From contig NZ_JBHTBN010000001.1 in assembly GCF_042664795.1 (NCBI RefSeq), positions 868,001 to 932,000 of the forward strand: a stretch of 64,000 bases of DNA, given 5' to 3'. Positions within the stretch are counted from its first letter, which is position 1; every line of letters begins with the position of its first letter. Below, piece by piece: positions 1-8,559 of this stretch. The translations under genes were made by a program, and so were the position numbers. The stretch is from Jejudonia soesokkakensis (lineage in GTDB: Bacteria > Bacteroidota > Bacteroidia > Flavobacteriales > Flavobacteriaceae). Below the pieces are notes generated by a model. It was not told the origin of the DNA, ran no database searches, and saw only the letters and a list, made by a program, of their open reading frames with translations.

Positions 1-30
1 AACTTCATTAAAAACACCGCTTATAATGAT

Positions 31-60
31 GCCTCCCTCTCGCTACGCTCGTCGGAGGCA
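31..60. repeat. Hairpin repeat with CTCTCGCT-type loop
   Basis: Arms GCCTCC (31-36) and GGAGGC (54-59) enclose the loop CTCTCGCTACGCTCGTC. The loop resembles those of other hairpins at 9674, 9801, 10446 and in the 30.2-31.1 kb array, while the arms differ between copies and remain complementary. Confidence 0.6.
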
Positions 61-227
61 AGTCAAGGAGTCATTTTATACAGTTTTTCAAATAAGCAAT
101 ACTTATTATCAATAACCTTCTAGGGCACAACTTGTTCAGTACTTTTAAAACACATAACATTCTTTGAAAATGGTAATAGGAAGTTTAAAAAAAGGAAAGT
201 TTTATTTTCTCTTAATTTAATTTTGAT

Positions 228-255
228 TGTCCCCTTGAGGGGACTTTAGGGGTGT
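228..255 (+). repeat. 28-nt palindromic dispersed repeat, copy 1
   Basis: The element starts with TGTCCCCTTGAGGGGAC, whose core is a 7-bp inverted repeat (GTCCCCT/AGGGGAC) around TG, followed by TTTAGGGGTGT. Identical copies occur at 6671, 48757, 48879, 52520 and 53064. It is REP-like in size and position. Here it lies just past the end of the ABC-F gene. Confidence 0.8.
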
Positions 256-273
256 TTTATAAAGTTTAAAATG

Positions 274-2157
274 TTATTGCATTTTTGAAGATAGTTCAAA
301 CCAGCGCTCGGTTTTTTGTTCGATGGTATCTATGATCTCCTGAAGTTTTTTAGATTGTTTGTCAATTTCTTCTCCATCCCAATTTTCAGTAGCGAACTTA
401 TTTTGTAGTTGCTCTCTGTCTTTTTCTAAGTTGGCGATCTGTTTTTCTAATTTACTAAATTCTTTTTGCTCATTATAGCTTAATTGTGGTTTGCTCGCAT
501 CCTTTTTCCAGTCATTCTTAGGTTTGCTTTCTGTCTTCGTTTCCTGAACTTCTTTTACAGCACTGTCTTCGTACACTCTGTAATCTGAATAATTTCCTGG
601 AAAATCCTGAATAACCCCTTTTCCTTTGAATACAAATAAATGATCCACGATCTTATCCATAAAATAGCGGTCGTGAGAAACTACGATCAAACAACCCGGG
701 AAATCCAGTAAAAAGCTTTCCAATACATTGAGGGTGACAATATCCAGATCATTGGTAGGCTCATCCAGAATTAAAAAGTTGGGATTTTTAATAAGGACGG
801 TGCAGAGGTATAACCTCTTTCGCTCGCCACCACTTAATTTTTCTACAAAATCATATTGTTTTTTTCTATCAAATAAAAAGCGTTCCAATAACTGTTGGGC
901 TGAGATCTGTCTGCCTTTTTTTAACGGAATATAATCACCAAATTCCCTTACTACATCAATAACTTTCTGTCCTTCTTTAATTTTTATTCCTTTCTGAGTG
1001 TAATATCCGAACTTAACGGTTTCTCCAATCACTACTTTTCCGGTGTCGGGAAGTATGCTTCCAGTGATCATATTGAGGAAGGTAGATTTTCCAGTTCCGT
1101 TTTTACCAATAATACCTACCCGTTCTCCTTTAATGAAGTTGTAATCAAACTTGTTGAAGAGCTCTTTATCATCGTAGCATTTTGACACATTATGTAGTTC
1201 GATTACTTTGGTGCCTAGACGTTCCATATTGAGTTCTAATTGCATCTCATGGTCATTTCGTCGTTGGTGTGCCCGTGCTTTGATGTCGCTAAAATCATCG
1301 ATACGCGACTTGCTTTTTGTCGTACGGGCTTTGGGTTGGCGTCGCATCCAGTCCAATTCTTTTTTATAAAGTTGCTTTGCTTTGGCGGTTTCGGTAGACT
1401 CGGCGTCAATGCGGGCGTCTCTTTTTTCCAGATAATAGCTGTAATTTCCTTTGTAACTGTATAAATTTCCTTCATCCAATTCTACAATTTCGTTGCAGAC
1501 ACGCTCCAAGAAATAGCGGTCGTGAGTGACCATAAACAAGGTAAAGTTTTCTTTGGCAAAGAGTTCTTCCAGCCACTCGATCATTTCAAGATCTAGGTGG
1601 TTAGTAGGTTCATCCATCACCAATAGGTCTGGTTGCGTTAATAGTGCATTGGCTAAGGCCAGTCTTTTTTTCTGTCCGCCACTTAGAGTTTTCACTTTAT
1701 GGTCTAAGTTTTCTAGCTTCAGTTGGAAAAGGATCTGCTTGTAGCGGGTTTCAAAATCCCAGGCATTATGGGCATCCATTTGATCGAATGCCCTTTGATA
1801 GCTTTCGGTTTCTTCTGGATGTAGTATTGCCTTTTCATAATTTGAAATCACTTTTAATATCGGATTGTCCCCTGTAAAGATGGTTTCTTCGACGGTTAAT
1901 TCTGGGTTGAGGTTGGGTTCCTGAGAGAGGAAGGCGACTTTTAAATTCTTCCTGAACACTACGTCACCTTCATCCGGAGCATCCTCTCCAGAAAGAATAT
2001 TCAGTAAGGAAGTTTTACCCGTTCCATTTTTGGCGACAAAGCCAATTTTTTGTCCTTCATTGATTCCGAAGGAAATGCCTTTAAACAAGACACGTTCCCC
2101 ATAAGACTTTCCTACATTTTCGACAGATACGTAATTCACAGGTACAATTTTTTGCAA
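274..2157 (-). CDS. uup: ABC-F family ATPase (Uup-like)
   Basis: This soluble protein has two ABC ATPase domains and no membrane segments, which defines the ABC-F group of ribosome-associated or DNA-structure-associated ATPases. Domain 1 has Walker A around residues 43-50 (KNGTGKTS), LSGGQ at 158-162 and Walker B with DEPTNHLD at 182-189. Domain 2 has Walker A near 351-359, LSGGE at 441-445 and DEPTNDLD near 465-472. The linker between them is charged, and the last 70 residues form a coiled coil rich in Glu and Lys, as in Uup. At 627 residues the length is normal. It is divergent from wza, separated by a 121-nt spacer containing a perfect palindrome. Assignment to Uup rather than another ABC-F type rests on the C-terminal coiled coil and is an inference. 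Confidence 0.9.
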   Translation of the reverse strand: MQKIVPVNYVSVENVGKSYGERVLFKGISFGINEGQKIGFVAKNGTGKTSLLNILSGEDAPDEGDVVFRKNLKVAFLSQEPNLNPELTVEETIFTGDNPILKVISNYEKAILHPEETESYQRAFDQMDAHNAWDFETRYKQILFQLKLENLDHKVKTLSGGQKKRLALANALLTQPDLLVMDEPTNHLDLEMIEWLEELFAKENFTLFMVTHDRYFLERVCNEIVELDEGNLYSYKGNYSYYLEKRDARIDAESTETAKAKQLYKKELDWMRRQPKARTTKSKSRIDDFSDIKARAHQRRNDHEMQLELNMERLGTKVIELHNVSKCYDDKELFNKFDYNFIKGERVGIIGKNGTGKSTFLNMITGSILPDTGKVVIGETVKFGYYTQKGIKIKEGQKVIDVVREFGDYIPLKKGRQISAQQLLERFLFDRKKQYDFVEKLSGGERKRLYLCTVLIKNPNFLILDEPTNDLDIVTLNVLESFLLDFPGCLIVVSHDRYFMDKIVDHLFVFKGKGVIQDFPGNYSDYRVYEDSAVKEVQETKTESKPKNDWKKDASKPQLSYNEQKEFSKLEKQIANLEKDREQLQNKFATENWDGEEIDKQSKKLQEIIDTIEQKTERWFELSSKMQ

Positions 2158-2192
2158 AATAAACTGTTTTTAGTCAGTTAACATAGTAACAA

Positions 2193-2216
2193 TGGCTTTA
2201 AAATACTTTAAAGCCA
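2193..2216. promoter_or_regulatory. Perfect 24-nt palindrome between divergent genes
   Basis: Arms TGGCTTTAAA and TTTAAAGCCA pair perfectly around ATAC. It lies between the divergent ABC-F gene and wza, 33 nt upstream of the wza -7 motif. It could be an operator for a dimeric regulator or a hairpin; nothing in the sequence distinguishes these. Confidence 0.45.
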
Positions 2217-2248
2217 ATCAATATATTTTATAATTAGACACATTGCGT

Positions 2249-2256
2249 TATATTTG
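2249..2256 (+). promoter_or_regulatory. Bacteroidota -7 promoter motif for wza
   Basis: TATATTTG matches the Bacteroidota -7 consensus TAnnTTTG and lies 22 nt before the wza ATG. No good TTG -33 element is present at the standard spacing, so the promoter may be weak or depend on an activator. Confidence 0.45.
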
Positions 2257-2278
2257 TCCAAGACAAGCGCCACCCTAA

Positions 2279-3070
2279 ATGAAACTCACATCACTCCTTG
2301 TATTACTTTTGTTGTTAGTAGGGTCTTCCTGCATCTCCAGAAAGCAAATTACGTATCTTCAGGAAAATGAAAATACCCGTGATACGATCTATCCTATTTT
2401 AAAGAAAAATGAGCCTTATCGTTTGCAGGTGAATGACCTTTTAAGTATTCGTACGAAGGCATTAGATCCTGATTTTAAGGATATTTTTAATCCTGTGGGT
2501 GAAGCCGATCCTAATGCTACTGGTGAAGAGCGCTTATATTATGATGGCTTTGTAGTCAATCCTCATGGAAAGATACGAGTGCCTATACTGGGTGAATTAC
2601 CCGTACTAGGGATGACGGTCGATGAAGTGCGAGAAGACATTGAAAGACGGCTGTTAGCAGATTACTACAAAGAAGAAGCCAATGTTTTTGTTACGGTAAA
2701 ATTAGCAGGTATTCGCTATACCATTGCCGGGGAAATTGGAGGTTCAGGATCTAATATTATTTACAGAGATCAAGTGTCAATTGTAGAGGCAATTGCCAAT
2801 AGTGGAGGAGTCCCGCTTACCGGAGACCTTTCAGATATCATAGTCATACGGCAATATCCTACCGGACAAAAGGTACATCATATCGATCTCACAAGTATCG
2901 ATGCGATGAATTCTCCGTATTATGATATCAAGCCTAATGATCTTATTATTGTCAATCCATTACCGCAAAAAACTATTGGTACGGGTACTACAGGATTACA
3001 ATCCTTTACCACCATATTAAGTGTAGTCACTGCACTTACGGGTGTTATTTTATTGTTTATACGTTTATAA
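2279..3070 (+). CDS. wza: Polysaccharide export outer-membrane lipoprotein (Wza-like)
   Basis: Likely the periplasmic/outer-membrane channel component for polysaccharide export. The N-terminus is a lipoprotein signal ending in a Cys near residue 18 (VGSSC). A Poly_export domain follows at about residues 45-145, including the motif LSIRTKAL near 55. A SLBB-type segment follows (around 148-235, beginning VTVKLAGIRYTIAGEI). The protein ends with a hydrophobic helix at about 240-262, in the place where Wza has its C-terminal membrane helix. At 263 residues it is shorter than enterobacterial Wza, as is usual in Bacteroidota. It ends 4 nt before wzc, so the two are co-transcribed, and it is the first gene of the polysaccharide locus. 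Confidence 0.9.
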   Translation: MKLTSLLVLLLLLVGSSCISRKQITYLQENENTRDTIYPILKKNEPYRLQVNDLLSIRTKALDPDFKDIFNPVGEADPNATGEERLYYDGFVVNPHGKIRVPILGELPVLGMTVDEVREDIERRLLADYYKEEANVFVTVKLAGIRYTIAGEIGGSGSNIIYRDQVSIVEAIANSGGVPLTGDLSDIIVIRQYPTGQKVHHIDLTSIDAMNSPYYDIKPNDLIIVNPLPQKTIGTGTTGLQSFTTILSVVTALTGVILLFIRL

Positions 3071-3074
3071 AACT

Positions 3075-5522
3075 ATGGATCAGGAATTTGAAATAGATAA
3101 GGTTGAATCCACTTTTGATTTCAAAGGGTTTTTGGTTCGCCTATTACGACACTGGCCTTTATTTGTTTTTTCTCTAGCTATCGCTTTTGGTATTGCGTAT
3201 TATATCAATGTTCGTAAACTTCCTGTGTATGCAATGGGAAGTATGATTACTGTAAAAGACGATCAGAATCCTTTTTTTACGACTAATACCAGTTTAACCT
3301 TTAATTGGGGAGGGACTTCAGACAAGGTTAATAATGCCATGATCGTATTAAAGTCACGTTCCCATAACGAATCGGTAGTGGAGCGTTTGCAGTATTATTT
3401 GAACTATCAACGGGACGGAAAATACCAGCGTGTTGATGCCTATAAGCAAACTCCCTTTTTTGTGGAGGTAGATACGTTACGCCCTCAAATACTTGGTAAC
3501 GATATCACAGTTCGTTTTAAAGACAGTGTTACCTTTCAATTAGAAACTGTTTTTACTGAAGGAAATGTTACCCTTCAGAATTATTCTTCGAAGGAAAAAA
3601 GTGTTCGGTATTTTGCTGCGGAAACTTTTAGCCAAGAATTTAAGATCGGTGAAAAAATCGAGTTGCCTTTTTTTAGCGGGCGTTTTGCTCCTAATCCAGC
3701 CATTAATGTGGTGCCGAACAAACCTTATTACATCAATTTTACCAATTTTGACTCTGCAGTAGCCCGCTATTCTAATGTCAACATCTCACAAAATCCTCCC
3801 GGTTCGTCGGTACTTCGCTTGAGCATGGTAGGAACTAACAAGGCTAAACTAGTTGACTATCTTAATAATACTGTGAAAGTATTACAAGATGAAGCTCTAG
3901 AAAGAAAAAATCTTTTTGCTACTAAAACGATCAAGTTTATTGATAGTATGTTACAGGAAAAGAGTGGTGAATTGGTCGATGTGGAAGCAGAACTTAATGC
4001 GTTTAAAAATAAAAATGCTGTTTTGAGTCTGGAAGCCGAAGGACAGAACATTCAATCCCGCTTAAATTCTTTAGATACGAGAAAGGACGGGGTACAGCAA
4101 AAATTGAATTATTACAACACACTGGAAGCCTATTTGACGACACGAACCGATTACAGTAGTGTGCCTGCACCTTCAGTTGCTGGGATTACGGAAGGAAGTA
4201 TTGTAGCGGGTGTTTCTAAAATTACCGATCTCGCTCAAAACCGAAGTAAATTATCTTACTCGTTTAAAGAAGACGCTCCTGTGTTTGATGATATCGACCG
4301 GCAGATCAATGCGATTAAAACGGTTCTTCTAGAGAACATTAATTCTTCTAAGGGATTAATACGACAAGAATTAGCGACCATCAACAGAGACATAGGACAG
4401 TATGAAGCAGAAATTCGAAAGCTTCCGAAGGAACAACAAGACCTTATTAAAATTGAACGAAAATATAGTTTAAGTCAGGGGACGTATAATCTATTCTTGT
4501 CTAAGCGTAGTGAAGCTAATTTGGTCAAAGCTGCCAATGTAAGCGATGTGTTGGTGATTGATCCTGCCAAAGATACGGGGGGTGGCAAAGTAGGTCCTAA
4601 TACGCAGCTTAACTATATTATGGCAGCCTTGTACGGATTTATCATTCCCTTTGTTCTCGTGTTTGTGCGCGTGTTTTTTGATACGAAAATTCATACCGTA
4701 AAAGATATAGAGCGGTTGAGTAGTATTCCTATTTTGGGCGTTGTAGGGAAAAGTCGTGTGGCGAGTAATCTCGCTGTGATTGAAAAACCAAAATCGTCGG
4801 TTGCTGAATCCTTTAGAGCGTTGCGATCCAGTCTTCAGTTTATGTATAAAAAACAAGGGATCGAAGGCACTAAAACGGTGTTGGTTACTTCTTCTGTGAG
4901 TGGTGAGGGAAAAACATTTACTTCTATCAATATAGCTTCGGTATTTGCGCTTAGTGAAAAGAAGACTGTCTTGCTAGGGCTAGATCTTCGGAAGCCTAAA
5001 ATATTTGGAGATTTTAAGATTGATAATACCAAAGGCGTTGTGAACTATCTAATTCGGGATGCCGATCTTTCAGGCATTGTTCAAAAGACTGAGATTCCTT
5101 ACTTGGATGTGATCACTTCCGGACCTATTCCTCCCAACCCTTCTGAATTGCTGATGAGCGAACGTATGGAAGATCTTATTGAAGAATTGAAGCAAACCTA
5201 CGACTATATCATCTTAGATTCTCCTCCGGTAGGATTAGTGACAGACTCCCTAGAATTATTAAAATTTGCAGATGCGACCATCTATATGGTACGTCAGAAT
5301 TATACCAAGCGCGGCATGTTCTCTATGATCAATGAAAAATACAAACGTGGAGAAGTTTCGAATATCAGTTATGTCTTTAATTTCTTTCAGCAGAAAGGAA
5401 CTTATGGCTATGGGTACGGGTATGGTTATGGCTACGGCTATGGTGCGTATAGTAATGGCTATCATGAAAATGAACGGAAGCGATCGCCTTGGAAAAGGTT
5501 GCTAAGGAAGTTTAAGAGGTAA
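3075..5522 (+). CDS. wzc: Polysaccharide co-polymerase and tyrosine autokinase (Wzc-like)
   Basis: Inner-membrane protein predicted to control chain length and export with Wza. The ATG at 3075 is preferred over an upstream in-frame start because that one lies inside wza. A Wzz domain with a first membrane helix near residues 28-45 is followed by a long periplasmic part with coiled coil, then a second helix near 512-533. The cytoplasmic BY-kinase domain has Walker A SGEGKT (about 607-612), Walker A' LDLRKPK (about 635) and Walker B IILDSPP (about 710). The C-terminal tail carries seven closely spaced Tyr in Gly-Tyr repeats, the expected autophosphorylation cluster. The DNA there is a hexanucleotide-like repeat and could slip in length. 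Confidence 0.93.
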   Translation: MDQEFEIDKVESTFDFKGFLVRLLRHWPLFVFSLAIAFGIAYYINVRKLPVYAMGSMITVKDDQNPFFTTNTSLTFNWGGTSDKVNNAMIVLKSRSHNESVVERLQYYLNYQRDGKYQRVDAYKQTPFFVEVDTLRPQILGNDITVRFKDSVTFQLETVFTEGNVTLQNYSSKEKSVRYFAAETFSQEFKIGEKIELPFFSGRFAPNPAINVVPNKPYYINFTNFDSAVARYSNVNISQNPPGSSVLRLSMVGTNKAKLVDYLNNTVKVLQDEALERKNLFATKTIKFIDSMLQEKSGELVDVEAELNAFKNKNAVLSLEAEGQNIQSRLNSLDTRKDGVQQKLNYYNTLEAYLTTRTDYSSVPAPSVAGITEGSIVAGVSKITDLAQNRSKLSYSFKEDAPVFDDIDRQINAIKTVLLENINSSKGLIRQELATINRDIGQYEAEIRKLPKEQQDLIKIERKYSLSQGTYNLFLSKRSEANLVKAANVSDVLVIDPAKDTGGGKVGPNTQLNYIMAALYGFIIPFVLVFVRVFFDTKIHTVKDIERLSSIPILGVVGKSRVASNLAVIEKPKSSVAESFRALRSSLQFMYKKQGIEGTKTVLVTSSVSGEGKTFTSINIASVFALSEKKTVLLGLDLRKPKIFGDFKIDNTKGVVNYLIRDADLSGIVQKTEIPYLDVITSGPIPPNPSELLMSERMEDLIEELKQTYDYIILDSPPVGLVTDSLELLKFADATIYMVRQNYTKRGMFSMINEKYKRGEVSNISYVFNFFQQKGTYGYGYGYGYGYGYGAYSNGYHENERKRSPWKRLLRKFKR

Positions 5523-5700
5523 AGGGTTGATGGTTGTCGGTTGTTGGTTAATGGTTGATAGTTGATGGTTGGGAGATGGAAGCTGGAAGCGTGAAAAGTG
5601 AAACGTGACTGGTGAATAGGTGTCAGTTGTCGGTTGTAAGCGTGAATGTAGGAGGTGAATGGTGAAACGTGAAAAGTGTTATAAAAGCTGAGATATAAAT
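5523..5700 (+). repeat. Degenerate GGTTGTCGG/GTGAAACGTGA word repeats
   Basis: The spacer between wzc and the priming transferase consists almost wholly of short degenerate words such as GGTTGTCGGTTG, GGAAGCTGGAAG and GTGAAACGTGA in tandem. No conserved reading frame is seen. The same words recur at most gene junctions of the window outside the compact operons. Confidence 0.75.
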
Positions 5701-6294
5701 TTGCTAACGAAACAACAACATATACAAAAACGAATCTTTGATGTTTTGCTGGCGTTGGTATTGTTGCCCTTTTTGATCTTACCCATTATTATTTTGTGGG
5801 TGTTGGCTTCCATAAGTACGAAACAGAATGGTTTGTTTTTTCAGAAACGAATAGGAAGGTACGGAACCCCATTTTTTGTTTATAAACTACGTTCTTTACA
5901 AGGTAAAAATCATCAAAGTATCAACGAAATGAAAGCGTTGGAAACTTCGTTTGGTCGATGGCTACGCCGAACGAAATTAGATGAATTACCACAACTTTTT
6001 AATGTGCTTTCAGGTACAATGAGTTGGGTAGGGCCTCGCCCTGATGTTCCTGGGTATGCAGATTTGCTTGAAGGAACAGACCGCAATCTTTTGCAAGTAC
6101 GCCCTGGAGTTACCGGTCCCGCTACTTTAAAATATAAAAATGAAGATGTGTTGTTACTTCAACAAAAGGACCCCAATCTTTATAATGATACAGTGATCTG
6201 GCCAGATAAAGTACAAATCAATAAACGCTATGTGGAAACGTGGAGTTTTAGTGGAGATCTGAAGTATTTGTGGAGGTCGGTATTTGGGGCGTGA
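5701..6294 (+). CDS. Small polyprenyl-phosphate sugar-1-phosphate transferase
   Basis: Priming enzyme that would transfer a sugar-1-phosphate from a nucleotide sugar to undecaprenyl phosphate at the inner membrane. At 197 residues it holds only the catalytic domain of the bacterial sugar transferase family (PglC-like size). A hydrophobic N-terminal re-entrant helix spans about residues 14-36, followed by the Lys-Leu-Arg-Ser segment (YKLRSL, about 61-66), the Asp-Glu-Leu-Pro motif (KLDELPQL, about 92-99), the Gly-Pro-Arg-Pro motif (WVGPRPD, about 110-116) and RPGVTGPA near 136. The start is TTG at 5701. It sits alone between two repeat-filled spacers. A second, full-length priming enzyme lies at 45913. 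Confidence 0.88.
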   Translation: MLTKQQHIQKRIFDVLLALVLLPFLILPIIILWVLASISTKQNGLFFQKRIGRYGTPFFVYKLRSLQGKNHQSINEMKALETSFGRWLRRTKLDELPQLFNVLSGTMSWVGPRPDVPGYADLLEGTDRNLLQVRPGVTGPATLKYKNEDVLLLQQKDPNLYNDTVIWPDKVQINKRYVETWSFSGDLKYLWRSVFGA

Positions 6295-6761
6295 GGAGTG
6301 AATGGTGAATCGTGAAACGTGAAACGTGAAACGTGATGCGTGAATAGTGAATGGTGAGTGGTTGTCTGTTGTGAGTTGTCGGTTGTCTGTTGTGAAACGT
6401 GAAGAGTGAAATATGAGACGTGAAAAGGCTTAGCATAAAGTTAAAAGATTGCTTTGCTGTTATATATTTAGTCGATATTCGATAGTTGGGAGATGGAAGC
6501 TGGAAGCGTGAAAGGTGAACGTGAAAAGTAGGAAGCGGGAAGTAGGAAGTTGGAAGTAGGAAGTAGGAAGTAGGAAGCTAAGAGTTATATATCTTTCCGA
6601 GAATACTTTTAGAAAGATTTAAATTTATAGTTGGTTGAATTTTTTTGTTGAGTATTTTAATTTTATGGATTGTCCCCTTGAGGGGACTTTAGGGGTGTTT
6701 TTTAAATTCCTTTAGATTAATAAATTAACTGGCCTTTGAAGCTAGAGAATAAATAAATAGA
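6295..6761. repeat. 467-nt spacer filled with word repeats and one palindromic repeat
   Basis: No gene is seen. At 6300-6425 are GTGAAACGTGA-type words mixed with GTTGTCTGTTGTG, at 6481-6585 GGAAGTAGGAAGT words, and at 6671-6698 a 28-nt palindromic repeat. The last 60 nt before tviB are AT-rich and may contain its promoter, although no clear TAnnTTTG motif was found. Confidence 0.7.
6671..6698 (+). repeat. 28-nt palindromic dispersed repeat, copy 2
   Basis: Identical to the copy at 228-255 over all 28 positions and in the same orientation. It lies 63 nt upstream of tviB. Confidence 0.8.
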
Positions 6762-8057
6762 ATGAGTAAAAATTTTAATACCCATCCAACCATAGCAATT
6801 ATAGGCTTAGGCTATGTAGGCTTGCCGCTGGCGGTTGCATTTGCATCAAAATATAAAGTGATTGGTTTTGATATTAATGCCCATCGGATTGCTGCTCTGC
6901 AAAAAGGAATCGACCATACCTTAGAGATAGAAAAAGACCAATTAGTAGGTGTGCTTTCTTCGGAAGGTGATACAGGTCTCTTTGTAACTGATTCTGCGGA
7001 AGCCATTACCGAAGCAACCGTATATATCGTCACCGTACCTACGCCTACCAATAAATATAATCAGCCAGTATTGACTCCGCTTCAAAAAGCAAGTGAAACA
7101 GTAGGGAGTGTTCTTAAGCAAGGAGATGTAGTAATTTATGAATCGACGGTCTATCCCGGAGTGACCGAAGACATTTGTGTACCCATACTTGAAAAAGTTT
7201 CAGGACTTCAGTTTAATAAAGATTTCTATGCGGGCTATTCACCCGAACGTATTAATCCGGGGGATAAAAAACATACCATCACAAAAATCTTAAAAGTAAC
7301 GTCGGGTTCTACTCCCGAAGCAGCGAGCTATATTGATGGTTTATACGCTTCCATCGTCACTGCGGGAACCCATCTGGCACCTTCTATTAAAGTAGCAGAA
7401 GCTGCTAAAGTGATCGAAAATTCGCAACGTGATATTAATATTGCATTTGTTAATGAACTGTCTAAGATCTTTAGACTACTGGATATCGATACGCAGGATG
7501 TATTGGATGCCGCTGCCACCAAATGGAATTTTTTACGCTATACACCGGGGCTGGTAGGTGGCCATTGTATTGGAGTTGACCCTTATTATCTTGCTCAAAA
7601 AGCACAAGAAGAAGGCTATAATCCCGAAATCATTCTGGCAGGTCGGCGTATGAATGATGGGATGGGAAATTATGTGGCTCAAGAGGTGGTAAAATTAATG
7701 ATCCGAAAGGACGCGAAAGTAAAAGGAGGAAATGTGTTGGTCTTAGGAATTACCTTTAAAGAAAATTGTCCCGACATTCGGAATAGTAAAGTGATCGATG
7801 TGATCACTGAATTGGAAAAATACAATCTGAATATCGATGTGTACGATCCGTGGGCGAATGCCGAAGAAGTTTCAGCAGAATTTAATTTACACCTTTCTGA
7901 AGCTTCCGATTTAAAATTCAATTATGATGCGGTGGTTTTAGCTGTATCGCATGCAGAGTTTTCAGTATTTGATATAGAAGCGCATACGAATGATCCTTGT
8001 GTAGTATTTGATGTGAAGTCGTTTTTGCCAAAGGGGAAGGTTGATGGGAGGCTTTGA
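6762..8057 (+). CDS. tviB: UDP-N-acetylglucosamine 6-dehydrogenase (TviB/WbpO-like)
   Basis: Predicted cytoplasmic NAD-dependent enzyme that oxidises C6 of a UDP-N-acetylhexosamine to a uronic acid. The N-terminal Rossmann motif is GLGYVGLPLA near residues 16-25. The active-site segment GGHCIGVDPYYL at about 265-276 carries the catalytic Cys. The C-terminal UDP-binding domain contains the LGITFKENCPDIRNSK region near 327-342. At 431 residues it has the normal length for the TviB/WbpO branch. The partner epimerase tviC lies 500 nt downstream, and together they would give UDP-GalNAcA. Specificity for UDP-GlcNAc rather than UDP-Glc is inferred from this pairing and from overall resemblance. Confidence 0.88.
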   Translation: MSKNFNTHPTIAIIGLGYVGLPLAVAFASKYKVIGFDINAHRIAALQKGIDHTLEIEKDQLVGVLSSEGDTGLFVTDSAEAITEATVYIVTVPTPTNKYNQPVLTPLQKASETVGSVLKQGDVVIYESTVYPGVTEDICVPILEKVSGLQFNKDFYAGYSPERINPGDKKHTITKILKVTSGSTPEAASYIDGLYASIVTAGTHLAPSIKVAEAAKVIENSQRDINIAFVNELSKIFRLLDIDTQDVLDAAATKWNFLRYTPGLVGGHCIGVDPYYLAQKAQEEGYNPEIILAGRRMNDGMGNYVAQEVVKLMIRKDAKVKGGNVLVLGITFKENCPDIRNSKVIDVITELEKYNLNIDVYDPWANAEEVSAEFNLHLSEASDLKFNYDAVVLAVSHAEFSVFDIEAHTNDPCVVFDVKSFLPKGKVDGRL

Positions 8058-8160
8058 AACGTGAAAGGTGAGACGTGAGAAGTGAGTCGTGAAAGGTGAG
8101 ACGTGAGAAGTGAGACGTGAGACGTGAGTCGTGAAAGGTGAGAAGTGAATTTTTAGAAAT
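8058..8160 (+). repeat. GTGAAAGGTGAGACGTGAG word repeats
   Basis: A near-continuous run of 8-10 nt words of the form GTGARWSGTGA fills the gap between tviB and the four-helix-bundle gene. A shorter stretch with the same word on the opposite strand (GATTCACGATTCATG) occupies 8523-8545 on the other side of that gene. Confidence 0.75.
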
Positions 8161-8167
8161 TAATTTT

Positions 8168-8521
8168 ATGGATCATAAAGAGTTAGATGTTTGGAAAAAG
8201 GGAATGCTCTTAGTTGAAAAAGTTTATACAGTTTCTAGTGCTTTTCCAGATTCTGAACGTTTCGGCCTTACTTCACAGATCAGAAGGGCTGCTGTTTCAA
8301 TACCGTCTAACATCGCAGAGGGAGCTGCAAGAAAAAGCGATAAAGAATTATTACAATTTTTGAGTATAGCCTTAGGTTCTCTAGCAGAAGTAGAAACACA
8401 CTACTTAATTGCTTTACGATTAAACTTTCTTGAAGAAGATATTTCTTTAGCTAATTTAATTACTAAAGAGAAACAATTACTTTTAGGGTTTCGAAATTAC
8501 ATAAAAAAGAAAATGAAATAA
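8168..8521 (+). CDS. Four-helix-bundle protein (23S rRNA intervening-sequence family)
   Basis: A 117-residue, all-helical protein of the S23/IVS four-helix-bundle family. Typical motifs are the N-terminal LDVWKKGM (about residues 6-13), the LTSQIRRAAVSIPSNIAEG segment (about 39-57) and the SLAEVETHYLIA segment (about 77-88). The ATG at 8168 is preferred to an in-frame upstream start because the family usually begins within a few residues of the DVW motif. Its biochemical role is unknown. It interrupts the tviB-tviC pair and is bordered on both sides by word repeats, which suggests separate insertion. The same fold includes the Avd accessory proteins of diversity-generating retroelements, but no reverse transcriptase is nearby. 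Confidence 0.88.
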   Translation: MDHKELDVWKKGMLLVEKVYTVSSAFPDSERFGLTSQIRRAAVSIPSNIAEGAARKSDKELLQFLSIALGSLAEVETHYLIALRLNFLEEDISLANLITKEKQLLLGFRNYIKKKMK

Positions 8522-8559
8522 CGATTCACGATTCATGTTTCACGATAATTCAAATCATA

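Larger units (their letters stand above)
1..273. other. Intergenic spacer at window edge with two repeat elements
   Basis: No gene is seen here. The stretch holds a hairpin at 31-60 (arms GCCTCC and GGAGGC) and one copy of the 28-nt palindromic repeat at 228-255. It lies downstream of the minus-strand ABC-F gene, so it is a 3' spacer on that side. The remainder is AT-rich without a recognisable signal. Confidence 0.7.

Noticed and set aside
4491..4856. 121-residue minus-strand protein inside wzc
   Set aside because: It lies wholly antisense to a well-supported gene and has no family features.
8168..8521. Diversity-generating retroelement, because the Avd accessory protein has the same fold
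   Set aside because: No reverse transcriptase, template repeat or variable repeat target gene is visible. The four-helix-bundle protein alone is not evidence.
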